The notes under the pieces: model-generated
The model's database searches: none
Told to the model about the DNA's origin: nothing
What the model saw: the letters and a program-made list of their open reading frames with translations, nothing else
Part shown: positions 44,906 through 55,152 of the stretch, one piece after another
How positions within the stretch are numbered: the first letter of the stretch is position 1
How the letters are laid out: each line of letters opens with the position of its first letter
From: Albugo candida
Lineage: Eukaryota > Oomycota > Peronosporomycetes > Albuginales
Length of the DNA stretch: 64,000 bases
Direction: 5' to 3'
Assembly (NCBI GenBank): GCA_040437565.1
Contig: JBDOQK010000023.1
Span: forward strand, 62,001-126,000
Translations under genes and position numbers: made by a program

Positions 44906-46963
44906 CTACCAAGCAAGATCAGTCTGTCCGTTACTCGAAGTTTCTTTGGAATCGCAATTTCCACCTCCACAGCCGCCTTCTGTCTCTGCGTCATCGGCGT
45001 CCTGCACAGCGACACGGAATAAGCGATTGCCGAATTTCTTGTACAGCGGCATAATTCCACCACCGGCAAGCAGTCTTTCTTCGAAAATCGACATTTGGAA
45101 TCGAAAGGTTTTACCACCAATTTCGATCGTTCGGCCTTTCATATTGACAGTGATACTGCTTCCTTCAGTAGCCAATTGATAGAATTCTTCATCGGACAAT
45201 TGAATGCCAACGAGACTAAAGTTTTGGTAATTTCGTGAGAAAATGTACCCAAAGGATCTCGCGATAATCACTTGGACACCAGCGCCTTTGAGTGCGGTCA
45301 CAGCTTGCTCTCTGGATGATCCACAACCGAATCCGTGTCCAGCGACGATCACAGTCTGCCCATTTTTCACTTTGTCTCGGAAATCGGGATTTGTATACAA
45401 AAACGCCACTTTTCCAAGTTTTTCGATATCATTTTCAGTGAGATATTCACCCGGCAGAATCGCATCGGTATCGATATTGTCGCCAAAGACCTGGACGTGA
45501 CCGGTGATGGAGGCGGTGAATCCAGCTAAATCAGCACATTCATCGTTTTGCGGGGCATTTTCATTTTCCGGAAGCACAAGTTCAGGCTGAGGCTCCGTAA
45601 TGTGAATCTTATGAGCGACTTTTTTCGGCATCAGTGATCGAAATCGTTCTTGATCAATCATTTTCAAATAGGGTGTTGGGTCAGTAACTTGCATTGTGAA
45701 ACTGGACGCAGCGACAGTCACTGCTGAAGCTAAATTGGCAATGGAGCCTTTCCCCATTCGATTACGATAATTTCGATTCTGACTGCTAAGCCATACTTCA
45801 TCAGGCTGGGCGACATCTGCTGCAATTCCAAGACAGAAACTACATCCGGGTGCACCGACAGTGAATCCTGCTTTCTCGTAAAACTGAAGAAGACCTTCCT
45901 TTTTGAGCTTATTGATGATCATTTGGCTTCCTGGAGTCACTCGACGTTGACCTGTGGGAATTGGTTGGAGTCCTTGTGCTAAACACACTTCCAATACGAG
46001 CGCTCCCATAACCAGATCTTCTTCCGCTGTGGTACACGCTCCAATGAAACATCCATCCAATTTCATTCCAACGACTTCATGAACGGGTTTCACGTTATCG
46101 GGTGACGGGTACAATGCGATTTGGGGGACTAAATGATCCAAATGGATTTGGTGGGTAGCCACATACTCAGCGTCAGGATCCGCTCGAAAGTACATTGCTT
46201 CGTCTTTGTGTGACGAACGCGTGGAAATGTATTCAGCAGTGACTTCATCAGCAGGAAATACGCCAGCAATTCCACCAAATTCCGCTGTCATATTACTAAT
46301 CGCAAAACGAGCATCACACGAAAGCGCTTGGATGTTTCCTCCCCATTCCACGCATCTTCCGATAGCCACTGTATTACATTTCAATTCGCCCAATGTGTAC
46401 AGCATGACATCTTTTCCTCCCAAACCGAACGGAGGCGTACCAACAAATTCGATTTTCACGGTCTCTGGTACTTTGATCCAAGTCTCTCCGGTGACCAGAG
46501 GCATCACAACATCCGCTGCTCCCAATCCGATAGCAAATGCTCCAAGTCCTCCACTGCTACAGCTGTGACTATCAGCGCCAACAATGATCTGACACGGTAA
46601 CGCACGCTGACGGAAAAACTCGGTGTGTAAAATGGTCGTGTTGGCGGGTTGGAAATCGACCAAATCGGCTTCTTTGGCAAAGTCTTCACACACTTTGATC
46701 ATCATTTGCTGTTTTGGAAGGTGATTGACACGTGGATCGACAGTGTGGTCAACAGCGAGCCAGAATCGATCAGGACGCCAGATGCGTGGTCGACCCATGT
46801 CTTGATATGTCTTGTCCATGGATTTCCATGTGATCTCACAGGCTAAAGTCCATTGGACCTTCACACAGAGCATATCGTTCGGTTTTACGGATGGTTTGCG
46901 CAACCCAAGGCCCCAGTGGGTGAGGATCTTCTCAGGCAACGTCATAGGTCGGCGATTCTCCAT
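44906..46963 (-). CDS. Fused 3-isopropylmalate dehydratase / homoaconitase-like enzyme
   Basis: One exon encodes 685 residues containing the large (LeuC-like) and small (LeuD-like) subunits of an aconitase-superfamily hydrolyase in one chain. Motifs in order: DHTVDPR, IIVGADSHSCSSGGLGAFA, GACTTAEED and GAPGCSFCLG (the three Fe-S Cys), then the swivelling domain with FGDNIDTDAILPGEYL and FGCGSSREQA. The likely reaction is isomerisation of isopropylmalate in leucine synthesis, but the short length and the specificity loop YLTE leave homoaconitate or another substrate possible. There is no obvious targeting peptide. The very C-terminus is a Gly/Cys-rich tail (GGCGGGNC) of unknown role. Confidence 0.87.
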   Translation of the reverse strand: MENRRPMTLPEKILTHWGLGLRKPSVKPNDMLCVKVQWTLACEITWKSMDKTYQDMGRPRIWRPDRFWLAVDHTVDPRVNHLPKQQMMIKVCEDFAKEADLVDFQPANTTILHTEFFRQRALPCQIIVGADSHSCSSGGLGAFAIGLGAADVVMPLVTGETWIKVPETVKIEFVGTPPFGLGGKDVMLYTLGELKCNTVAIGRCVEWGGNIQALSCDARFAISNMTAEFGGIAGVFPADEVTAEYISTRSSHKDEAMYFRADPDAEYVATHQIHLDHLVPQIALYPSPDNVKPVHEVVGMKLDGCFIGACTTAEEDLVMGALVLEVCLAQGLQPIPTGQRRVTPGSQMIINKLKKEGLLQFYEKAGFTVGAPGCSFCLGIAADVAQPDEVWLSSQNRNYRNRMGKGSIANLASAVTVAASSFTMQVTDPTPYLKMIDQERFRSLMPKKVAHKIHITEPQPELVLPENENAPQNDECADLAGFTASITGHVQVFGDNIDTDAILPGEYLTENDIEKLGKVAFLYTNPDFRDKVKNGQTVIVAGHGFGCGSSREQAVTALKGAGVQVIIARSFGYIFSRNYQNFSLVGIQLSDEEFYQLATEGSSITVNMKGRTIEIGGKTFRFQMSIFEERLLAGGGIMPLYKKFGNRLFRVAVQDADDAETEGGCGGGNCDSKETSSNGQTDLAW

Positions 46964-47104
46964 GGTTCAGTCTTGGAAAGAGCAAATTTGGTTCTTGAGG
47001 AAGGGAGAGGAATGAATGGCTCCGTAGAGGGAGATGTGGATGTGACAGGAAGGTCGCAGCAAGAAGTATGCTTTTTTACGCAAAAGTGCGATGAACGCGC
47101 TCTA

Positions 47105-48142
47105 TTAATGTCGCAACATTCGATATTCTTCATAAAGATGGTTTATTGCGACATTTGCATAAAGATCCGATCGAGTCGGCTTTCGATTATGGATTGTCTC
47201 AAAATTGATGCGCCAGGTATGGAGCTTTTCTTCGATTTGAACGAGTCTTTCCTTTTGGGTGAAAGTCTCTTCTGGCGCTTCTTTAAGCATTGGCTGACAA
47301 AAAACGCGCATGATTTCCTGCTCAGAGATATGTTTCCCACAAATTGATTTTGTCATCTGTGTGGGATGGGATTGGATCGTTAGTGGTTTGTTGGGCAATG
47401 TAGAGTCGGACAAACCTTAAGGAGGAGTTGTTCTTGGCCTTGCAATCCAATGGGAAGGAGAAGACCTCCGCCTGGTTTGAGTAGTGGGAGGAAATCCTGT
47501 CTGCTGGTTTTCGTCGGTAATGCGTAGCCAATATGAATACAATCAAAAGTGTTGGAAGAAAATGACGTCTGTCCATTGCTATTTAGAAATTGGAGGTCTG
47601 AGTCTGAGACTGAGTCGAAAAAAGTTTGGGCGATATATGACGATTTTTGTACGAGATTAGGAACAATATCGATGCCAACTACATTTCCCGTGGTTCCTAC
47701 GAGCTGTGCCATGCAGACGGAAAGGTATCCTGTCCCGCATCCAAGATCCAACGCCGAAGCTCCCGGCTTCAAATGCGGTTCGAGCGCACATAATATCTGA
47801 GCGTGATGCTGCGGCGTCGACATCGTAGCTATTTTGCCGATGGGAATTGGGCGGTTTTTATATACATCTTGCTTGGAGACGTTTTCAGGTGCGAAATGCG
47901 CTCGATCTACTCTCCGGAGTACAGTTTCAATGTTGGAGCCTTTCAGAATCAGATTGGTCCTAAGAAGACTATCGACGAGGGTTTGCTGACATGTGCCTCC
48001 AACTTCGTGCCCAATAATGGCACTACAGCCTGTTAGACTTTGTACTGATCAAGAAAGCCTTCCATACCTCAAAAGAAGTTCCGGAGAAACGTTGGCTACT
48101 CCGCTGAACAATCGTTTCGCGGCGATCCGTTGCGTAGCCATT
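47105..48142 (-). CDS. Protein-L-isoaspartate methyltransferase-like, with Sld2-like tail
   Basis: Three exons (48,069-48,142; 47,416-48,022; 47,105-47,356; introns 46 and 59 bp, phases closing) encode 310 residues. The N-terminus (MATQRIAAKRLFSG) could be a mitochondrial presequence. Residues about 40-225 are a PIMT domain: LVDSLLRTNLI, VDRAHFAP, PIPIGKIATMSTPQHHAQ, SAM motif ALDLGCGTGYLS, post-I VVGIDI and LLKPGGGLLLPIG. PIMT repairs isoaspartyl residues in damaged proteins. The last exon does not resemble the normal PIMT end. It encodes a helical tail with LHTWRINFETIHNRKPTRSD and ...LYEEYRMLR, similar to the Sld2/RecQ4 N-terminal motif (W..F....GR.P...D....LY..YR.LK). Splice phase supports the join. 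Confidence 0.83.
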
Positions 48143-48283
48143 CAAAATCAGATAATGGATCAGATCTGAGTCATTGCTGGCGTTGTGTGGTTCACCACTG
48201 TTAAGTGAATCGCTACATCCCTATAAGGAACTAAATTTTATTTATGTGAGTCGGAAGACACACTACATTCGCTCTAAATAAGG

Positions 48284-49619
48284 TCATTGTTTGCAATACA
48301 GCTTTTCTTCCGAATTTGCTTGTCGAAGTGCGCGCGTGTATTTGAGCAAAAGCTGTGATTGCGACGTATCAGAGCTTGCAAGTGATCTACTCAACATCCA
48401 ATCAGATTTCAGTAACTCCACTTTTCGTAAGAACTTACAGAATGTACGGTTCCAATTGGGTAAGAGTCCATTTCGATTGAAACGCGAATAACGCTTGGAA
48501 GCGAGATTTTGGATCAGCTGGAAGAGTATTCTCGGGAAGGTATACTGCGTAGTCGCGCTGTTTGATTGATTGGATGACAGCTAGTCCTCGAAGCATGTGA
48601 GTATCGACGTGAACTTGATCGGGAACTCGAATTTTCCATTTGTTCATAAAGGTGTCCAATGAGATGGAGACAAACGCATTCGGTCGAATTAATGTTCCAT
48701 CACCGAATTTAGTGGATGCAACTTCCTTAAATATTTGTTCCGCACAAAATAGCGCAATTTTATTTTTATCCAAGCAAAATGCTTGATCGATCTCGAATGT
48801 GTCGATACTTTGGCCATACATTCCGACACATTGTCGAAGGATCAAAAGCGATTCCTGGACGACAGATTGAAGCTGACGTAATGAGATACCGACATTGAAT
48901 GGATCCCAATCATTCTGAGAGATTGCGTGCAGAATATCTTCAAAAATACGTTCTTGAAAAGGAGGCTCCAAAATTGTCCAATTCCCTGAGATAAATTATT
49001 GCAATAAATTTTTGACCAAAGTCCAGATTTATTACCTCCATCCTCAAACGCATGCAACCGAGCTAAATGATGCCGTATTTCACTCTCGCTGGCTCTTAAT
49101 AGCAGCATCAAGTCTTTCATGCAATAGTGTCTGCCCGATTTACTCTGTTTTCCAGCCGATTTCCCGGTTAGCGGGGCTTCCATCAAAAGCGCTTGTAAAT
49201 GAGCGATATCAAGCTTCCTGCACTCAAGCTTTCAGGAATTATAATAAGTTCGGTAGTGCAACATGAATGATTTTCCTACCGCGTAATGAAAATTGGTACA
49301 ACTTTGAATCATTATAATATTACCAATTGTCAATTTTTTGTCGACATTCCAGTGGTTGTGCGATATCAAAAGACGTGCGTTAGATGTGGTCTCTTTGACA
49401 ATAGTGTATGAAGCTTTGGAGGTGCATAACACTGCGCGTTCTTCCGGCGCTCCAATGATAGAGACACTGAGCGCAACGATAGGATTACAATATGTTGGTT
49501 GTTGCCAGAACGAACCTTTCACCCGATAGAAGATTGACTTCCGTGTCAGGATCGAGTTCCAAAAGGCAAAAATCGCTGGAGGAGCATTTCGGCGCTGTTA
49601 CTAAAGTATCAATGGTCAT
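48284..49619 (-). CDS. DCC1: Sister chromatid cohesion protein DCC1
   Basis: Five exons are proposed: 49,523-49,619 (tentative), 49,280-49,466, 49,036-49,228, 48,439-48,985 and 48,284-48,386. Exons 2-5 join in phase. The text follows DCC1 throughout: LLELD, ERAVLCTSKASYTI, ETTSNARLL, LQALLMEAPL, HAFEDGGNWTIL, FMNKWKIRVPDQV, LRGLAVIQ, RFQALFAFQSKW and a final LLLKYTRALR. DCC1 forms the Ctf18-Dcc1-Ctf8 module of an alternative clamp loader acting in replication and cohesion. The first exon encodes MTIDTLVTAPK...LLELD. Its best donor leaves phase 1 where exon 2 needs phase 2, so either the junction differs or a base is in error. Confidence 0.85.
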
Positions 49620-49755
49620 GAGGTCGTTAAGTACGGAATGATGTCCAACACGATTGCATTCTCTTAATGAATTATATCTCGAAGGGTGCTAACAAAACAT
49701 TCGCTTAGGTACGTAAATGCTTCACTAAGTACGTAATGGGACGCTTCAGTCTGTC

Positions 49756-51251
49756 TCAGTTATCGAGTGAGCCGTAAGAATGTCCCGCAGGATCAATTCG
49801 TCTTCGGGCTTCTTGGTCGGCAATTGGCTGATACTCGGTCATATATTCCCGACGCACGCGATCGCGTTCTGTCTTGTTTGGTGTCCGCCGAGCGATCTCA
49901 GCCGCTTTTAATGCATTGCGAGTGATCAATGGGCTCTGTGATAGTGTGGTGGAAATCAAATTGACAGACGTTCGAATAGGTGTGAGAGCTTCTTCGATCG
50001 GTTCAAAGTACGCAAAGCAAGGCAGGCGGATTGTTCCATTATAAATAGCCGTGCCAGATAACAGTACCATCATTCCGAACAGTTGCAACCAGCTCCATGT
50101 GGTCCACGCTTCTCCAAAGAATCCATTTGTGAATGAATAAAATAACAACAGATCCGTTCCCCAAACTGTGATTGGCCGAAAATTGTCCAGGATCGCATGC
50201 CAAATGGAATTCAGTAAATATGTCACGGAGACTGCCAAAACGTTGAACGACAACACAAAGAGTAGATAGACCACGATCAATGTTTGAGCTAGAGAGCTGT
50301 TTGACAGCATTTCGAATGCATCGTCGAATCGCTCACAAGAGCCTAAATCAGATCCCGGAAGCAAATACGCGATTGGATAAACGATAAAAGTCGTGATAAG
50401 GACTCCCCAAATGCCTTCCATACCAACAACAACAAGAGGTGGGGCATTCTCTCCATCGTTCATAAGCTTTTCCTCGAAGACGTATTGGTACGCTTGCACG
50501 ACACAGCTCAGTATGATCATCAGCACACCAAATCCGGGTGTCTCGGTCCGAGTATTGATCTGATCTTCTGTATCTGCAAAGGATGTGATCCCAATTATCA
50601 GGGCCGCCACTGTATTCAAACCGACTCCAATCCACATATACCCATGCAACTTATCTTTGAGCATAAAAACTTTCAAAAGCGCCACAAAAATGATAACGGT
50701 GCATTTCAAAAGCTGAAAGACGCTCACTGTCACATACATGAGACCAATGTTGGCGAACCAAGTAGCTATGAGGTCGAATAAGGCTGGAAATGCCAGTAGG
50801 AAATATGTTCTACGAGGAATCCGATACCGAAATTTCACTGGAAGAAAATATTATTTCATAACAGCTGCATATCAGATAGGATACACGTTCGAACGTACAT
50901 GGCCTTGAAGACGGACGGCTCCATTTACGTTCGACGTGCCATCGATACACCCAGTGAATCGGTAGGGCAAACACCATTGCTAGAAACATAAGCCAGGTCT
51001 GGAAAATGGGTTTTTCAAACTTTTTCAATTCCCCACTGAGTCCGATAGAATCAATATTATATAAAACCTATCAGAAAGGTATCAGCAAAAACAATGGCCA
51101 CAGCGCGGCGTAACGTTACTTTAGCAATTCTACAAATTGATACAATCAGATACTGATTCGTAGAAAGCAGTGCATGCACTTACAGCGTGGTTCCAGTACC
51201 GGTGACCAAGCCGAGCCCAAACACAAGCGCTTCTTTAGCGCCACAAGACAT
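49756..51251 (-). CDS. SLC35F6-like drug/metabolite transporter
   Basis: Three exons (51,184-51,251; 50,929-51,035; 49,756-50,837; introns 148 and 91 bp) encode 418 residues. About ten membrane spans are visible. The N-terminal GLVTGTGTTL and then the PALFDLIATWFANIGLMYV and SVFQLLKCTVIIFVALL segments match the SLC35F6 / nucleotide-sugar-transporter-like EamA family. The C-terminal 90 residues are hydrophilic with many Arg, presumably cytosolic. The substrate is unknown; SLC35F6 is lysosomal or mitochondrial in animals. The first intron is longer than usual here and may hide a small extra exon. The gene follows the TOM1-like gene on the same strand at 104 bp. Confidence 0.82.
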
Positions 51252-51355
51252 CTTTCCGGTAAATTACGGAACGGCGTCTAAATAATCGATGTAAATCACT
51301 GGGAGGGAGTACCGTATCTGGTATATAAATTAACCGATATATTAACGGATACGAT

Positions 51356-52455
51356 TTATCGCTGCATATGGAATTGATACGAAGGAATGACGGTTGCGTT
51401 CGTGTAGGGCCCGATTCCGAGAATATTGCTGCTTGTATTGACGTTGGATAGCGTCACAATCTCCTCGTCAGAATATTCGGGAATAGCTTCGTATTTCTCT
51501 TTCACATTCGTCTCTCTATTTCCCCAAAGCGACAGCAATAAAGAGTACAGTACAGCTAATTCCAATAAGTGTTTGGAAGCCACAAGAAGCCACCACCATT
51601 TCGCTGGAAAAAAGAATCCAACATGAGTACATGTGCAGATTACATCGACGAGCGAATACGCTGTAAGCATTGAATTCCCAACCAAATAGAATGCGCAAAT
51701 AAAAGTTGCCCAAGCGATCGATTTGATCCGATCTGTTGTGTCGACTTGAGCCACTTCCAGAAATGCTCGCAAGACTTGTTTCATTCGATACGAATATACA
51801 ATCATTGCAATTAGTGAGCCAAATGAAAATAAGCAAATCAGAGTGTGGTTCATTGTTAATAAACCACAAGAATCAATCGAGTCGGTAAAGAACAATATCA
51901 GTGCGATAAGTTCGATTGTGAACATAGCGCCCACTATAGCGGAAAAGTATCGAAATGGGTATAATCGAATACTTTCATGCAACACGAGACGACGAAGCAT
52001 GTGCGCCCAATAGACCACAATCAGTATAAAGATACTGTACATGAGCATATTCCCCAGCATTTCCATCACTTCAGCTACCAGCGCTTCCACCCATCCGTGA
52101 TCGCCCACGTGTACTTTGGCAGGCTTATACGTGACAGAATGTACCCCATAAGGACTTGCAAACCACAGTGTCCGTACGAGCGATGTCAAGCACATAAGTA
52201 GATAGAAGACAATCGTAGCTTTCTGTCGCACAGCGGAATGATAATGAATTGTGAAGGCCCAAGCAGCAAATAAGCAAGCGATCGCATAGGTTATAGCTAA
52301 GATCGTATCGACTTGGCGGTACTGAAAATCAAGGTGTATTACCGGTACTACATAATGACGGTGACACGTGTACTTGATTCTTGTATCGAAACATGCGTAC
52401 CTTTTGCTTGCGTTTGATTTAAAGTTGCCGGTGACGCACTTTGCGCTGCATCCAT
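51356..52455 (-). CDS. TOM1/THH1-like seven-span membrane protein
   Basis: Two exons (52,401-52,455 and 51,356-52,347; 53-bp intron) encode 348 residues. After a short polar start come seven hydrophobic spans (for example AITYAIACLFAAWAFTIHYH, YSIFILIVVYWAHML, LICLFSFGSLIAMIVYSYRM), the layout of the THH1/TOM1/TOM3 domain family. In plants these proteins sit in the tonoplast. Some GPCR-like stramenopile proteins look similar, so the family call is moderate. The tail has acidic and Tyr-containing sorting-like motifs (EKYEAIPEY). Choosing the inner acceptor at 52,347 keeps the frame and adds VPVIHLDF before the first span. Confidence 0.65.
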
Positions 52456-52551
52456 TCGTAATGTGTAAGTGTGGTAAAACGTAAAGCGAACTTACAAAAA
52501 ACAAGACATTGTTACAACTTAATAACGCCTAAGTGTTACATGTCCACACTG

Positions 52552-53415
52552 TTAAGTGTCCACAGCTTGACGGAGTACCTCTTTCCACGAATGGAAATCT
52601 CTGCTGTTTGAGGGGCGTAAGGTGACTTTACTTGTATGCTGTTTACCTTCCGAGGTTTCTATTACAAATGTGCGTTTCGCTTCATCAATTTCAATTCCGC
52701 TTACATAAACCCGTGACAGTGGGACGGCCCACGCGTCTTCCGAATCGTAAAACGTGATAAGGGTACCTTGTAACACACAATAATGTTTTTTCGCAGGTTT
52801 ATTGATCATAGAATTCACTTCCACCCAGCCACTTTTATCAATCAAGTTCGAGTGAAAATCAAGCTCAGAATCTGAGTAGCCAATTGATGACGACGCTGTG
52901 CTTGTCGAAGAATTGTTCATGGTTTCTTGTCGCTGGGCATATTGAGCTGCTTCCAAGAGTCGTTCTATCCATTGAGTACAAACTTGCTCGTTCTTGGCAC
53001 GCAAGTCGACAACTGTACCGGAAACTCCATACACCTTAAATGCGATTTTCGATTTTCGCGAACGCTCTACGTGAGCAACACGCACTACACCGGATGGTGT
53101 GGAATCGTCAGTACCGTTTAATAAACTCTCTCCTCCAAGTGGAACCAACGGCGAATCTGTGACGAATTGGCTTGCAGCAAATTTATCATAATACGATAAT
53201 AATACGCCTTCCAGTATGAAATGCTGGTTCTTCCATCGAGCTAATCGACCTGATTTCTTCCATAGCCAACCATGGAATCGGTCCGCACCACTTTTTCGCT
53301 GCCAGGCGACACTTGCGAAACTCTGTGTCGCCTGCACAAGTAGCTCGACCTCCACGTTCAACGCGTCCATACTGCTGTTCAGCTTGCGTGGCTCAAGCTG
53401 TTTGCTGGGACTCAT
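52552..53415 (-). CDS. Protein with two PH domains
   Basis: One exon encodes 287 residues. PH1 spans about residues 44-155: FHGWLWKKSGRLARWKNQHFILEG at its start (basic beta1-beta2 loop) and CTQWIERLLEAAQ with the invariant Trp in the final helix. PH2 spans about 190-285: SGWVEVNSM, KKHYCVLQGTLITFYDS, and FHSWKEVLRQA with its Trp. A Ser/Thr-rich linker lies between. PH1 has the basic loop expected for phosphoinositide binding; PH2 looks weaker. The protein is probably a membrane-recruited adaptor. Confidence 0.82.
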   Translation of the reverse strand: MSPSKQLEPRKLNSSMDALNVEVELLVQATQSFASVAWQRKSGADRFHGWLWKKSGRLARWKNQHFILEGVLLSYYDKFAASQFVTDSPLVPLGGESLLNGTDDSTPSGVVRVAHVERSRKSKIAFKVYGVSGTVVDLRAKNEQVCTQWIERLLEAAQYAQRQETMNNSSTSTASSSIGYSDSELDFHSNLIDKSGWVEVNSMINKPAKKHYCVLQGTLITFYDSEDAWAVPLSRVYVSGIEIDEAKRTFVIETSEGKQHTSKVTLRPSNSRDFHSWKEVLRQAVDT

Positions 53416-54022
53416 ATTGCCCGCACTTAACGAACGCTTTAGTGGAATGAATCCCCACTTGCTCGAAAGTATGAATGAGCGTGCTATAGTATGTTTGTAT
53501 AAGAGCCGAATTACGTGAACCGATTTTCAGTACAAATAGGTTTTTACTGACAACTTGTGGATTTTAAGCAAGTGGCAAACACGCAAGTCACAACACGTAA
53601 GATTACTGTGTAAACTATCATCTGATTGCTACATTTATTCCACATATCGTAAAACCCTAAGCGCACATAAACTTGACACAAAATAGAGCCTCCCATCTGT
53701 TAGTTCGTTCTTTTCCAGTAGAGCGTTGCCACTACGATTTTATACAAAACGTTGAAAACAAAGAGAGAGTTTGAGCAAATATCTTAATTCACACAATTGC
53801 GGCCTGTCCAATTACGGATTTATTCGGAGACTTTGTCAAGTTCAATGATAAATACTTGTGAATTGTATCAATTAAACAAAAACCTTGGGACTAGATACGT
53901 ATAAAGTCCCGTTGAAAATGTATAATCGTCGGAATGAAATCTTGTGGGAATTTATATGTAATGATCATTGCTCTTCAAAGTCAAATATGGCGCCGTTGAC
54001 ACCATCAAGCCCAGATTTGGTA
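53416..54022. other. Intergenic, nothing recognised
   Basis: About 600 bp of AT-rich sequence without supportable frames, between the 5' end of the PH-domain gene and the 3' end of the next minus-strand gene. Confidence 0.5.
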
Positions 54023-55095
54023 TCATCGTCCAGTCGCGTCTACGAATAGTGTTGGATCTAGCCGTGTTTCAGTTGTAGAAGAGCTCACCTCGGAATTGAC
54101 TGTCAAGTTGGAAAACATGCCAATATGCGATTCTTCGATAAATTCTCGCAGGTCATCCTCAATAGTCGTATGTGATCGCTGAAAAGCAGACATTGCTGCC
54201 AAGGCTGGGGACGCGGCCAGATTTGATTGGTTTTTTCTATACACCATCTTTGTTGAAGGTTGTCGCATCGAGTCTCATACAAACGAACCGTAGTGGAAAT
54301 GCTGTTTGTTGTCGCATATAATTAAAACTCACAGGACAAGAGCTCGGAAACTTAATATGTGATGAGATTAGAATCGTGGTCATAGAATGTAACAAGCCTA
54401 CCTGAAGAACGGACTCTGCTGGTGAATGTCGTCGTGCTGGAGGAGGTAGCAAGAGCTCAGGCATAGGAGCTATATCATGCATGCTAGGTGCTGCTACAGA
54501 ACCAAGAGAAGGAGCTCTTGGTGCTTGCAAATTCGGTCGGGTCATTCTCTGCATGCGATGCATTGTCGAGTCGAAATGCCCATTTTCAGGGCACGATTGT
54601 GAGATGTTAAATGGAGCATTCGCTAGCGAGTCGCTTCGGTCGGCGGTCACATTTGATGTAGTTGATGCGTCAGAAATGCTGTGATCGTCTTCAGCTGAAT
54701 GAAGCGATTCTGAAGAGTGTGTTTCCCGTCGATATGAAGGAATCGGTCTTGAATCCGACATGAGATTCGGTTGTTGTGCATTCAAAAAGTACCATACAAC
54801 AGGTACAATGCTTGATCGAGTACCTCAAGGTCTTGAAGTACCGTAAGGTTACGTATCGACGTAACAGATATATCGAACACACCGAATACTGTGTCGGGCA
54901 AAATGAAGATTTTTATACCTTCGTTTTCATGAGGTAACAGGGTACATCCTTCCGATATTTCGATCGAAAAAAACGTCGTGAGAAGAATGCCCTTCTTTAT
55001 ATCAAGTTTCACGTCATATGAATTGGAATCAGATGCAAATTTGAAGCTTTTGCGCTGAATGGCTTTTTTTGTCACTTGACGGTAGTTCTATGACT
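54023..55095 (-). CDS. Probable multi-exon gene, unrecognised; exon joins uncertain
   Basis: Three coding-like segments lie in order on the minus strand. The first, about 54,786-55,095, encodes a beta-rich segment with KFASDSNSYDVKLDIKKG. The second, about 54,403-54,761, encodes a Ser/Pro-rich part with APSLGSVAAPSMHD and LLPPPARRHSPAESVLQ. The third, 54,023-54,268, encodes a helical end with TTIEDDLREFIEESHIGMF. An intron of about 140-160 bp with a GTAGGC donor is likely between the second and third. The first segment begins after a possible acceptor and has no ATG, so the true start may lie further up, overlapping the AP-2 mu promoter. The product is unrecognised. Confidence 0.45.
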
Positions 55096-55152
55096 GTACA
55101 CGAACCGACGCAGCGTTCCTTCTTTTAGACGCTTCAAGTGCTCCAATTCGCA

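Noticed and set aside
49467-49523. A 22-bp intron that would repair the DCC1 phase
   Set aside because: GTAATC...CTCAG at 49,467-49,488 would restore phase but is far below the shortest intron seen here (46 bp).
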